Assembly (NCBI GenBank): GCA_031382085.1
Contig: JANMYM010000012.1
Span: 62,001 to 126,000, forward strand
Source of the DNA: UBA964 sp031382085
GTDB lineage: Bacteria; Pseudomonadota; Gammaproteobacteria; Steroidobacterales; Steroidobacteraceae
Length of the DNA: 64,000 bases
Direction: 5' to 3'
This document shows positions 17,601 through 28,486 of the stretch, in pieces (position 1 is the first letter of the stretch; each line of letters starts with the position of its first letter). A program made the position numbers and the translations under genes. Below the pieces are notes generated by a model. It was not told the origin of the DNA. It did no database searches and saw nothing but the letters and a program-made list of their open reading frames with translations.

Positions 17601-18065
17601 GGCGCCAATCTGGATTATCACCGGCCGAGCGATACGGCCGACAAGATCGACAGCGCGGGGCTGGTGAAAGTCGCGAGGGTCGCGCGCGAAATCGTCAATT
17701 ACCTCGCCGAACGACCGACGCCGCTGACTGTCAGTATCGCAGCGCCGGGCGCGGCGGCCGGCAACCCCACGGCGGGGGCCTCACCGGGTGACGGCGGGCC
17801 ACGCCGCGTGTCCTTCGGTCTGGTGCCGGACTATGCGTACACGGGCGCAGGTGTCCGCGCCGAGTCGCTGACGCCCGGGTCACCCGCGGCGCTGGCGGGA
17901 ATGCAGGCGGGCGCTGTGTTGTTAGCTCTGAACGACAAACCGATCGCGAATCTGAGCCAGTTCTCGGATGCGCTGAAATCCTTCAAGCCCGGCGACACCG
18001 TGCAGGCGACTTTCCGGCAAGGCGGCCGGGAGCAGCAGGCGGCGGTGCATCTGGTCGAGCGCTGA
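14610..18065 (+). CDS. Exported M1-M28-PDZ multidomain peptidase
   Basis: The 1151-residue protein has a signal peptide (MRRIPPFAAAMLLTCSAGVTAIA cut at about residue 23; first residues MRRIPPFAAAMLLTCS). The first half is an M1 gluzincin with the zinc motif HEILHNWWGNS and downstream Glu in NWCEGLTAYLADH. The second half is an M28 aminopeptidase with metal ligands in SAHYDHLG, GADDNASG, GFSAEEARLQGS, NLDTVGHL and ANLDYHRPSDTADK. The last ~90 residues are a PDZ domain (TPGSPAALAGMQAGAVLLALND). Two unrelated metallopeptidases in one chain would allow endo- or aminopeptidase action in series. It is probably periplasmic and co-transcribed with the ChaN gene. Confidence 0.88.
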   Translation: MRRIPPFAAAMLLTCSAGVTAIAQAPPAHPAERRDVRPSGLMDPASLPRYRINATLVPDTHELVADVTLEFPANAAGTRVEFLLAAPLSIEASQPAAQELPAKGASAALSGSGRARRWQVRLPAGERTLTLHYRGRMDFGFDMPEQEYARGFSETAGTLGPNGVYLAGSSLWYPWLGDSLFTFDVTARAPDGWMLVSPGAGTARDASGTAHWLSTDAIDELHLVGGPLQRYLRSAGAVEAQVYLHEADAALAAKYLEATARYLEMYRTLIGAYPYGKFALVENFWETGYGMPSFTLLGPQVIRFPFIITSSFPHEILHNWWGNSVFVDYASGNWCEGLTAYLADHLFKEQAGQGAEYRRDTLKKYRDFVGEAHDFPLREFRSRHSPATEAVGYGKALMLFHMVRQQVGDVAYRRGLQRFYREQRGTRASFDDLRRAHEATSDVKLQALFQQWVARTGAPDLRVLDAHVSREGDGWVVSGRLHQQQKAAPFSLAVPLRIQTSNGLVEKRVDTTGRDTAFQVRADSEPLALQVDPDFDLFRLLDQREAAPSLGQVFGDKAIVAVLPARASAAQRAAYIAMLDAWKSPVTQVTVTSDQDLKQLPKDASLWIFGRDNRWLPQVFADDPAIGFARDSTGVQLGADRVDYAGNSIVAVGRNPANSAHAAAWIAVDPLAAAPGLARKLPHYGKYSWLGFAGEEPANKVKGEWPASDSPLRVDLRPASARNAPLPLLPPSARKALADLPATFDERAMAANVQWLAAPEREGRGLGSSGLLQAGSWLAEQMRAAGLTPGGEAGGWFQEFPVESVPATRGSTASAPVKPGTTTRNVIGVLRGSNPAFEGQWLVVSAHYDHLGRDGPGVRVSELGQIHPGADDNASGTAVMLELARVMAAAGVPQRTIVFIGFSAEEARLQGSRWFALHPLPLPLSGLRAVVNLDTVGHLNSNPLSVLATGTAREWAPIVQGVGFETGVSLRSIAGNGESSDQQSFIARGIPGVQIFSGANLDYHRPSDTADKIDSAGLVKVARVAREIVNYLAERPTPLTVSIAAPGAAAGNPTAGASPGDGGPRRVSFGLVPDYAYTGAGVRAESLTPGSPAALAGMQAGAVLLALNDKPIANLSQFSDALKSFKPGDTVQATFRQGGREQQAAVHLVER

Positions 18066-18072
18066 GCCATCC

Positions 18073-18732
18073 GTGGCGAACACGATGGTACTGTTCGTGC
18101 ACGGCCTGTGGATGCCAGGCCCGGAATCCGCGCTGCTCAGGCGCCGGGTCGCACAGCAGCTGGGCGCGACCGCCGATCTGTTCGCCTGGCGCACCACCCG
18201 CGAGTCGCCCGCTGTGGTGGCCAACCGGCTGCATGAACGCATTCGCGAGCGCGCCCCGCAGGCACTGCATCTCGTCGGCCACAGCCTGGGCGGTCTCGCG
18301 GTACTGCAACTTTTCGTGCATCACCCGCAACAACCGCCCGGGCGGGTCGTGTTGTTAGGCTCCCCGACCGCAGGCAGTCTCAGTGCCGAGAAATTTACTG
18401 CGCGCTTTGCGGCGGGCCAGCGCCTGGTCGGGCCGTTGCTGCGCGACGAGGTGCTCGGACGGCAGCGCGGCGCATTGCGCGAGTGGACGCACGCCGACCG
18501 GCCCCTGGGCGTGATTGCCGGAACCCGGTCCATGGGTCTCGGGAGATTTTTCGCGCAGTTCGACGAACCTAACGATGGTACGGTCGCGCTGCGCGAGACC
18601 GCAATTGCCGGCGCCGCCGACCAATTGACACTGCCGGTCAGCCATTTCGGCATGCTGGTGTCGCGTGAGGTCGCGAGCCAGACCGCGTTCTTCCTGCGCA
18701 ATGGCCGGTTCAAACTGACCGCGACACGCTGA
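18073..18732 (+). CDS. Alpha/beta hydrolase
   Basis: The 219-residue product is a small alpha/beta-hydrolase with the nucleophile elbow GHSLGG near residue 76. A start region of MVLFVHGLWMPG type places the oxyanion-hole strand. A late histidine candidate lies in PVSHFGMLVS. It lacks a signal peptide, so it is likely cytosolic; the substrate is unknown. The start is a GTG eight bases past the M1-M28 peptidase stop, suggesting it is the last gene of that unit. Similar proteins are annotated as lipase or esterase, without evidence here. Confidence 0.8.
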   Translation: MANTMVLFVHGLWMPGPESALLRRRVAQQLGATADLFAWRTTRESPAVVANRLHERIRERAPQALHLVGHSLGGLAVLQLFVHHPQQPPGRVVLLGSPTAGSLSAEKFTARFAAGQRLVGPLLRDEVLGRQRGALREWTHADRPLGVIAGTRSMGLGRFFAQFDEPNDGTVALRETAIAGAADQLTLPVSHFGMLVSREVASQTAFFLRNGRFKLTATR

Positions 18733-18739
18733 CCCATGG

Positions 18740-18978
18740 GCAATGTGTCTGGGGTTTGAAAGTCAGGACCGTTGCAGCTCAGGTGTCGGCGCGCTTGCAA
18801 GATCGCGGTTCGCAGACTCACGCGCGATCTTGCGCGTTCGCTCGCGCGCACGGGCGCAAACGTTCGTCACGGATCTTTTCCCAAGTTGAACTGAATTTAC
18901 CAAGTTTGCGCTACCGCGCGCGCGAGCCGCCGACAATTCGCTGCCCCGGTCCTGATTTTCAAACCCCAGACACGTTGC
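18740..18978. repeat. MITE-like element with 32-bp terminal inverted repeats
   Basis: The gap between two convergent genes is bounded by 32-bp inverted repeats (18740-18771 and 18947-18978) with two mismatches. Their core is GTGTCTGGGGTTTGAAA and TCAGGACCG. Inside there is a second pair (GCAAGATCGCG near 18796 with CGCGATCTTGC near 18821) and a TGTCGGCG / CGCCGACA pair. The element contains no credible gene and no clear target-site duplication. A non-autonomous mobile element is the simplest reading; a convergent-transcription terminator is less likely, because the arms are about 175 bp apart. Confidence 0.65.
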
Positions 18979-18987
18979 GATCGTTCG

Positions 18988-21588
18988 TCAGCTGTCGGCG
19001 AGTTTGCGCAGCCGGTAAAGCGCGTCCAGCGCCTGGCGCGGCGTCAGCGTGTCCGGATCCATCTCCTGCACTTCCAGTTTGAGTTTGTTAGCCGTCTCAT
19101 CGATGAGCCGCTCGCTCGGCGGGTGCTCGGTCGCGAACAACGGCAGCTCGGTTTGCCGGCCATTGCCCGCCGCGGGTGCGCGGCCCGACTCCAGCAGGTT
19201 GAGGTAGCCGCGCGCCCTGGCAATGACGTCGCGCGGCACGCCGGCGAGCTGCGCCACCGCGAGACCGTAGCTGCGGTTCGCAGGACCCGGGCGCACCGCA
19301 TGCAGAAAGACAATGCCGTCCTTATGTTCCGCCGCATCGAGGTGCACGTTGGCGACGCTGTCGATGTCCTGGCTCATCGCCGTCAGTTCGAAGTAGTGCG
19401 TCGCGAACAGCGTGAACGAGCGCAGGCCGACAGCGATATGCCGCGCGGTCGCCCAAGCCAGCGCCAGGCCATCGAACGTGCTGGTGCCGCGGCCGATTTC
19501 GTCCATCAGCACCAGGCTGCGGGCGGTCGCATTGTTGAGGATGTTAGCAGCCTCGGTCATCTCGACCATGAAGGTCGAGCGCCCGCCGGCCAGATCATCC
19601 GCCGCGCCGATGCGGGTGAAGACACGGTCCAGCGGACCGATCTCGGCGCGCTCCGCGGGCACAAAGCTGCCGATATGCGCCAGGATCGCAATCAGCGCGG
19701 TCTGGCGCATGTAGGTGGACTTGCCGCCCATGTTAGGTCCGGTGATGATCAGCATGCGCCGGCGCGCATCCAGTTCCAGGTCGTTCGGCACGAAGGGTTC
19801 GCGGCTGAATTTCTCGACCACCGGATGTCGCCCGGCGGTGATGCGCAGCACCGGCTCCGCGACCAGCGTGGGCTCGCTCCAGCTCAGTGCCGCGGCGCGC
19901 TCGGCCAGCGCCGCGAACGCGTCGATGTCGGCAATCGCGGCGGCGCTGTCCTGCAGCGCCGGCAGCTGATCGATCAGCAGGCCTAACAGCGTTTCGTAGA
20001 GCCCCTTTTCGCGCGCCAGCGACTTGTCGCGCGCGCCGAGCACCTTGTCCTCGAAACTCTTGAGTTCCGGCGTGATGAAGCGCTCGGCGCTCTTGACCGT
20101 CTGGCGCCGGTGGTAATCCGCGGGCACGCGTTCCGCCTGGCTGCGGTGCACCTCGATAAAAAATCCCTGCACACGGTTGAAGCCGAGCTTGAGCGAGGGA
20201 ATGCCGGTGCGTTTACGCTCGCGCGCTTCAAGTTCGAGCAGAAAGGCGTCCGTGTCGGCGCTGAGACGGCGCAGCTCGTCCAAGTCCGCGTCGTAGCCCT
20301 GCGCGATGACGCCACCGTCGCGCACGAAGTTCGCCGGCTCCACGGCTATCGCGCGCTGTAGCAGCGAGAGTTCAGCGGCATGGGCGCCGATCCGGTCAGC
20401 CAGTTGCTGCACCACCGGCGAATCGATGGCCGCCAGCGAGCTGCGCAAATCCGGGAGCACTGCCAGCGATTGGCGCAGCCCGACAAGGTCCCGCGGCCGC
20501 GCCGTGCGCAGCGCCACGCGCGCCAGGACCCGCTCCACGTCACCCATGCCGCGCAGCGCCGCGCGCACCGCGGCGCCGGCGCTGGCCGTATCGCCATGCG
20601 CACCCAGCGCACCGACTGCCTGATAGCGGCTGCGCAGCAGATCCTGCCGTGTGCTCGGCCGGCCTAACAAGCGGCGCAGTGCGCGCGAACCCATGGCCGT
20701 AACTGCTGTGTCGAGCAGCGCCGCCAGGCTGGCATCCGTGCGGCCGGCGAGACTGCTGTCCAGCTCCAGATTGCGGCGCGTCGCCGCATCGAGCTGCAGC
20801 TCCTCGCCATGTTCTTCAACATGCAGTGCGCGAATATGTGGCAGGGCCGAGCGCTGGGTATCGCGCACATGTTGCAGCAGCGCTCCCGCCGCCGCGATCG
20901 CGAGCGGCAGCACATCAGCGCCATAACCGGCTAGGTCCAGCGTGCCGAGCTGGTCGGTCAGCAGGCGCGACGCGCTCGCCAGTTCAAACTGCCAGGGTGG
21001 CCGCGTGCGGACAATCGCAGCGTCGAGCGAGGGTGGCGTCTGATGCTCTGCGACCAGCAATTCGGCCGGTTGCAGGCGTTCGAGTTCCGCCGCCAGCGCT
21101 TCGGCACCCGTGGTCTGCAGGATACTGAAACGGCCGGCCGCGAGGTCCAGCCACGCGAGCCCGAAGCTCTCGCCCTCGCGCCACAGTGCTGCTAACAACG
21201 TTGCGCGCCGCTCTTCGAGCAGCGCTTCATCGGTGACCGTGCCGGGCGTGACGATGCGCACCACCTGACGCTCGACCGGGCCCTTGGTCTTGCCCGGTTC
21301 GCCGATCTGCTCGCAGATTGCGACCGACTCGCCCTTGCGCACCAGGCGCGCAAGATACGTATCGACGCTGTGAAACGGCACGCCGGCCATCGGTATCGAG
21401 GCGCCCGCCGATTGCCCGCGCGCCGTCAGTGTGATGTCGAGCAATGCCGCCGCGCGTCGCGCGTCGTCATAGAAAAGCTCGTAGAAATCGCCCATCCGGT
21501 AAAACAGCAGGACCTCCGGATGCTGCGCCTTGATGCGCAGGTACTGCTGCATCATCGGCGTGTGATCCGCGAATCCGGCATCGGTCAT
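18988..21588 (-). CDS. mutS: DNA mismatch repair protein MutS
   Basis: MutS recognises mismatches and starts methyl-directed or nick-directed repair with MutL. The N-terminal mismatch-binding domain carries the Phe-X-Glu motif (RMGDFYELFYDD). The core lever and clamp domains follow. The C-terminal ABC ATPase has Walker A GPNMGGKSTYMRQ near residue 620 and the signature segment DEIGRGTSTFDGLA. The 866-residue length is standard. It converges on the hydrolase gene across the inverted-repeat element and is divergent from pncC with a 16-bp gap. Confidence 0.97.
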   Translation of the reverse strand: MTDAGFADHTPMMQQYLRIKAQHPEVLLFYRMGDFYELFYDDARRAAALLDITLTARGQSAGASIPMAGVPFHSVDTYLARLVRKGESVAICEQIGEPGKTKGPVERQVVRIVTPGTVTDEALLEERRATLLAALWREGESFGLAWLDLAAGRFSILQTTGAEALAAELERLQPAELLVAEHQTPPSLDAAIVRTRPPWQFELASASRLLTDQLGTLDLAGYGADVLPLAIAAAGALLQHVRDTQRSALPHIRALHVEEHGEELQLDAATRRNLELDSSLAGRTDASLAALLDTAVTAMGSRALRRLLGRPSTRQDLLRSRYQAVGALGAHGDTASAGAAVRAALRGMGDVERVLARVALRTARPRDLVGLRQSLAVLPDLRSSLAAIDSPVVQQLADRIGAHAAELSLLQRAIAVEPANFVRDGGVIAQGYDADLDELRRLSADTDAFLLELEARERKRTGIPSLKLGFNRVQGFFIEVHRSQAERVPADYHRRQTVKSAERFITPELKSFEDKVLGARDKSLAREKGLYETLLGLLIDQLPALQDSAAAIADIDAFAALAERAAALSWSEPTLVAEPVLRITAGRHPVVEKFSREPFVPNDLELDARRRMLIITGPNMGGKSTYMRQTALIAILAHIGSFVPAERAEIGPLDRVFTRIGAADDLAGGRSTFMVEMTEAANILNNATARSLVLMDEIGRGTSTFDGLALAWATARHIAVGLRSFTLFATHYFELTAMSQDIDSVANVHLDAAEHKDGIVFLHAVRPGPANRSYGLAVAQLAGVPRDVIARARGYLNLLESGRAPAAGNGRQTELPLFATEHPPSERLIDETANKLKLEVQEMDPDTLTPRQALDALYRLRKLADS

Positions 21589-21604
21589 GCGCTAAGCTTA
21601 ATGG

Positions 21605-22111
21605 ATGGCGACTGACTACGACCTGCAGAGATTGTCGGTGCGCGTGGGCGAGCGCCTGCTGGCGGCGGGTGCGTACCTGGCAACGGCTGAATCTTGCACC
21701 GGGGGCTGGATCGCACGCTGCATCACCGACGTTGCCGGCAGCTCACAGTGGTTCGATGGCGGCTTTGTCACCTATTCCAATGCAGCCAAGTGGCGCGATC
21801 TCGGCGTGCCCAAAACCATGCTGGATCGTGCGGGCGCGGTGAGCGAGCTCACGGTGCGCGCCATGGCGCGCGGCGCGCTGGACCGTACCGGTGTTGATGT
21901 CGCGATTGCCGTCAGCGGCATCGCCGGACCGGGCGGCGCGGTGACCGGCAAACCCGTCGGCACGGTGTGGTTCGCCGTCGCGCAGCGGCGCAGCAAGGCC
22001 ATCGAAGTGACCGCGCGGCTCAAGACTTTCCGGGGGGATCGCGAACAAGTACGCCGCAAAGCGGTGCAATTCGGATTGAAAATGCTGCTTGACGTCGTGT
22101 TTATACAGTAG
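21605..22111 (+). CDS. pncC: Nicotinamide-nucleotide amidohydrolase (CinA C-terminal type)
   Basis: This single-domain CinA C-terminal protein deamidates NMN to NaMN in pyridine-nucleotide recycling. The family signature TAESCTGGWIARCITDVAGS lies near residue 28, followed by FVTYSNAAKW and VSGIAGPGGAV. The length of 168 residues fits stand-alone PncC. The gene lies directly upstream of recA, an arrangement common in gammaproteobacteria. Confidence 0.9.
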   Translation: MATDYDLQRLSVRVGERLLAAGAYLATAESCTGGWIARCITDVAGSSQWFDGGFVTYSNAAKWRDLGVPKTMLDRAGAVSELTVRAMARGALDRTGVDVAIAVSGIAGPGGAVTGKPVGTVWFAVAQRRSKAIEVTARLKTFRGDREQVRRKAVQFGLKMLLDVVFIQ

Positions 22112-22261
22112 TCGGTTTTCGCCGCACCTGTATATCGAGTGAACGCTGCGTAAAATTTTATTTTGAGTGCAGTTTTGCCTCTTCCATACGCAGGTGCTTG
22201 TGATTAAATTCACGCATCGCTCGCGTACACAGCGCAGTTCACTCAAGTGGGGTCGAGGCAC

Positions 22262-23371
<1,110 letters not shown>

Positions 23372-23405
23372 GCGAGGCTGGCCGCTAAGCCAGCGCCGGC
23401 CAGCG

Positions 23406-23902
23406 TTGGCCAGCATCAATTTGCGAGCGCCATTCAAGCGCAAAAAATCGGAGCGCAAAGACCTGAGTGAGCCAGCGGCCGTGCAAACGGCCCTGGCGAC
23501 TCTGCTTGCCAAGCGCGATTACGCCATCGCCGAAGCTGCGGCCAAGCTCATCGACCGCGGGGCGCCGCCCGAGCTTGCGGCGACCGTGGTGGCTGACTTT
23601 GTGGCCCGCGGTTACCTGAACGACCACCGCTACGCTGAGAAATACCTGAGTTACGCCGCCCGCACCGGCCATGGCCCGGTGCGTATTGCCCGGGACTTGC
23701 GCGAGCGTGGCGTCAGTAACGAAGATATTGCTCTCGCCATGGACCATGGACCCGATTGGCGTGCGCTGTGCGAGGCCCTGCGGCAGCGGCGCTTCGGCCC
23801 GGAAGCGCCTGCCAGTTGGGCGGAAAAAGGCCGTCAGGCCAGATTTTTGCAGTATCGGGGCTTTTCATCGGATCATATGCGGCCAGGCACGACTGCAGAA
23901 GA

Positions 23903-23906
<4 letters not shown>
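23406..23906 (+). CDS. recX: RecA regulatory protein RecX
   Basis: RecX binds RecA filaments and inhibits their extension. The product shows the three-helix-repeat organisation of RecX: ALATLLAKRDYAIAEAAAKL, then GYLNDHRYAEKYLSYAARTG and GPVRIARDLRERGVSNEDIA. The frame is open back into recA, so the start is uncertain. TTG at 23406 gives a 166-residue protein, and an internal GTG would begin MQTALATLL. The stop overlaps the alaS ATG in ATGA. Confidence 0.85.
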
Positions 23907-26563
<2,657 letters not shown>

Positions 26564-26597
26564 TTGCTTGGCCTGATGACGTTGTACAGGTAGTCTC

Positions 26598-26837
26598 ATG
26601 TACAGCATGTTGATACTGACCAGACGCGTAGGCGAGTGCCTGATGATCGGCGAGGACATCACCGTGACGGTGCTGGGCGTCAAGGGAAACCAGGTGCGTA
26701 TCGGCATCAGCGCGCCCAAAGAAGTCACTGTTCATCGCGAAGAAATCTTCCGGCGCATTCACGATGAACCGGCCGCCGAGGGCGCCGCTAACGGACCGGG
26801 CAATGGCCACTCCAACGGCCACGCTAACGGCACCTGA
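26598..26837 (+). CDS. csrA: Carbon storage regulator CsrA
   Basis: CsrA is a small dimeric RNA-binding protein that blocks translation at GGA-containing leaders. The core LILTRRVGECLMIGEDITV and VHREEIFRRI is nearly identical to E. coli CsrA. Two starts are possible: MYSMLILTRR, which has an AGG at good spacing, or the conventional MLILTRR three codons later. The C-terminal tail is unusual, with about 20 residues rich in Gly, Asn and His (GPGNGHSNGHANGT). Its effect on RNA binding is unknown. Confidence 0.95.
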   Translation: MYSMLILTRRVGECLMIGEDITVTVLGVKGNQVRIGISAPKEVTVHREEIFRRIHDEPAAEGAANGPGNGHSNGHANGT

Positions 26838-26858
26838 TCCAGCGGTATTCCGGGCGGC

Positions 26859-27425
26859 ATGAAACCCGCCCCCTGGCTGCCGCCGTTGCCGCGTGAGCAG
26901 CTCCCGCCTAACATGCAAGCGGCCTTCGATCGCGCCGCGCAGCTGCGCGGCGATGCCACCTTTGTTAGCGTCGCGGGCCATGCACCCGAAATGTTCGATT
27001 GGTACGGCGAGTTCTACAGCCGGGTCTTTTATGGCGGCCGCGTCAGCCGGCGCATCAAGGAACTGGTGCGGTTGCGTCTCTCGACCGCGCACGGCTGCGC
27101 GTTCTGTAACAAGGGCAACCGGGTCGATGCGGCTGCCGCCGGGCTGACCGACGCGCAGATCGCTGCCATAGAGCGCCCGGACGATCCGGTCTGGCAGCCC
27201 GATGAGCGTGCCGCGCTGTGCCTTGCCAGCCAGATGATGCTAACGAACCCGCGCGGCAGCCTGTCCGCGGAGCTGTACCGCGAGGCGCGGCGGCATTTCG
27301 ACGACGCCCAGCTCTTTGAGCTCGGCATGACAATGGCAGTCCTGACCGGCATGGCCAAATTCCTCTTCGTTTATGACCTGGTCGAAAAGGAGGATTACTG
27401 CGAATTCGGGGCACCCAAGGTATGA
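26859..27425 (+). CDS. Carboxymuconolactone decarboxylase / AhpD-like protein
   Basis: The 188-residue protein belongs to the CMD/AhpD-like all-helical family. The redox CXXC motif lies in TAHGCAFCNKGNRVDAA (CAFC). A downstream family segment is ALCLASQMMLTNPRG. The AhpD-like subgroup with CXXC is usually involved in peroxide defence rather than true decarboxylation. It precedes the tRNA-Ser gene by about a dozen bases, a juxtaposition that marks the edge of the core region. Confidence 0.85.
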   Translation: MKPAPWLPPLPREQLPPNMQAAFDRAAQLRGDATFVSVAGHAPEMFDWYGEFYSRVFYGGRVSRRIKELVRLRLSTAHGCAFCNKGNRVDAAAAGLTDAQIAAIERPDDPVWQPDERAALCLASQMMLTNPRGSLSAELYREARRHFDDAQLFELGMTMAVLTGMAKFLFVYDLVEKEDYCEFGAPKV

Positions 27426-27437
27426 TTCCGCCTCTTG

Positions 27438-27528
27438 GGAGAGATGGCCGAGTGGTCGAAGGCGCACCCCTGCTAAGGGTGTAAGGGTCAAAAGCCCTTC
27501 GAGGGTTCGAATCCCTCTCTCTCCGCCA
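27438..27528 (+). tRNA. tRNA-Ser (GCT anticodon)
   Basis: A 91-nt class II tRNA with acceptor stem GGAGAGA/TCTCTCC, D-arm TGGCCGAGTGGTC, anticodon stem-loop ACCCCTGCTAAGGGT (anticodon GCT), a long variable arm, T-arm GAGGGTTCGAATCCCTC, discriminator G and encoded CCA. Its 3' end is repeated twice downstream, marking it as an integration target. Confidence 0.96.
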
Positions 27529-27690
27529 GTTTTGCCTACGGGCACCTTGGATTCGAACCCGAGAAATCAAACAAGTTGGGTTCGACGACTTCGCGTAGCG
27601 AAGTCGGACGCGCGAGCGTGGGCGAGCGCGGTCCCGAGCTTCTGCGAGGGACGAGCGGCGCAGCCGCGAGCAATCCCTCTCTCTCCGCCA
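27529..27690 (+). repeat. Post-tRNA-Ser repeat unit with second copy of the tRNA 3' end
   Basis: The 162 bases after tRNA-Ser end in a 19-bp exact copy (27672-27690) of the last 19 bases of the tRNA, AATCCCTCTCTCTCCGCCA. Between the two copies lie an inverted pair TCGAACCC/GGGTTCGA (27553-27585) and a perfect hairpin CGACTTCGC-GTA-GCGAAGTCG (27586-27606). No reading frame is convincing. It could be an att scar from an earlier integration or an rtT-like tRNA-end repeat. Confidence 0.7.
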
Positions 27691-27919
27691 ATATTTTCCT
27701 TACGTATCAATAGCTTACACGATTATGCGCTGAAATTCAACATGTTTTCAGCGTCACGAAATTACCTTCCGTCCATTTGGAACGATGGCGTCCGCAGTGA
27801 TGGTGCCAGCGATGTGAAACTCCCAACTGCGATTGCTGCGGGCCAGCAATGCGCTTTGTAGAACAAGTTTAACCGGGCGGTGTTAGGTTGAGTGCGCGAG
27901 TGTTAGCAGGCAGCGCGGC
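27691..27919. other. Gene-free stretch, left part of the tRNA-Ser islet
   Basis: This AT-richer 229-bp stretch between the second tRNA-end copy and the NTF2-like gene holds no convincing reading frame, hairpin or promoter. Two GTTAG words occur near its right end. Confidence 0.5.
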
Positions 27920-28486
27920 TCAGCGTGCACGGCTGACATCGGCTGCCTTTTTCCTGAAATCGGGCGTGACGATGGCTTCATAGAGTTCGCGCAAGTACGT
28001 CATCGCGGACTTGGGCGATTCGGCGTAGAAGAAGAACTTCCATCCAGCCGGCGTGCTGCGCAGCATGGCACTCGCGCGAAGCCGTTCGCGCATCGGCTGC
28101 ATCGTGCCGCGCTGGAATTGATAGTCCAGGTTCCAGGTGGCGAGTGCGACGCCGTCGCTGATCGCGCGGACGCGGATCGTATCGGCTTCGTAGCGCGACA
28201 CGGACGGTGGCGCATTCGGCCGCACCGCGAGGTAGGCCTCGATCGCCGGCACGCCGACGAACCAATCGGGCTGCTCGCCGGCAAGGTACATCACGCGCGT
28301 ATCACCCACGTCCCAGAGATCGCCGACGATGGTGTGGCGTCTGCCCGAGCCCCAGCGCGATGCCATATCGAGCACGACGGCTCGCACCTGCTCCTCGATC
28401 CGCACGTCGTCCGGCGGCGCTGCCACGGCACGCGCTGTCGGGCACCCCGCGCCCAGTAGCGCGCATGCAATTAGCAGAGTTCGCAC
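27920..28486 (-). CDS. NTF2/SnoaL-like lipoprotein
   Basis: The 188-residue product begins with a lipoprotein signal peptide (VRTLLIACALLGAGC, lipobox LGAGC) and continues as an NTF2-like cone domain of the DUF4440/SnoaL type (EEQVRAVVLDMASRWGSG, GVALATWNLDYQFQ, STPAGWKFFFYAES). I chose the GTG that overlaps the TAG of the upstream reductase gene by one base, since the frame further upstream is a shadow of that gene. The substrate is unknown. It may act with the coupled reductase at the membrane. Confidence 0.7.
   Translation of the reverse strand: MRTLLIACALLGAGCPTARAVAAPPDDVRIEEQVRAVVLDMASRWGSGRRHTIVGDLWDVGDTRVMYLAGEQPDWFVGVPAIEAYLAVRPNAPPSVSRYEADTIRVRAISDGVALATWNLDYQFQRGTMQPMRERLRASAMLRSTPAGWKFFFYAESPKSAMTYLRELYEAIVTPDFRKKAADVSRAR

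Noticed and set aside
22090..22135. SOS box candidates at TATACAG and CTGTATAT
   Set aside because: Neither has a partner half-site at the CTGT-N8-ACAG spacing.
27373..27861. 162-codon plus-strand frame across the tRNA-Ser gene
   Set aside because: It overlaps a clear tRNA and the end of the CMD-like gene, and its sequence is not protein-like.
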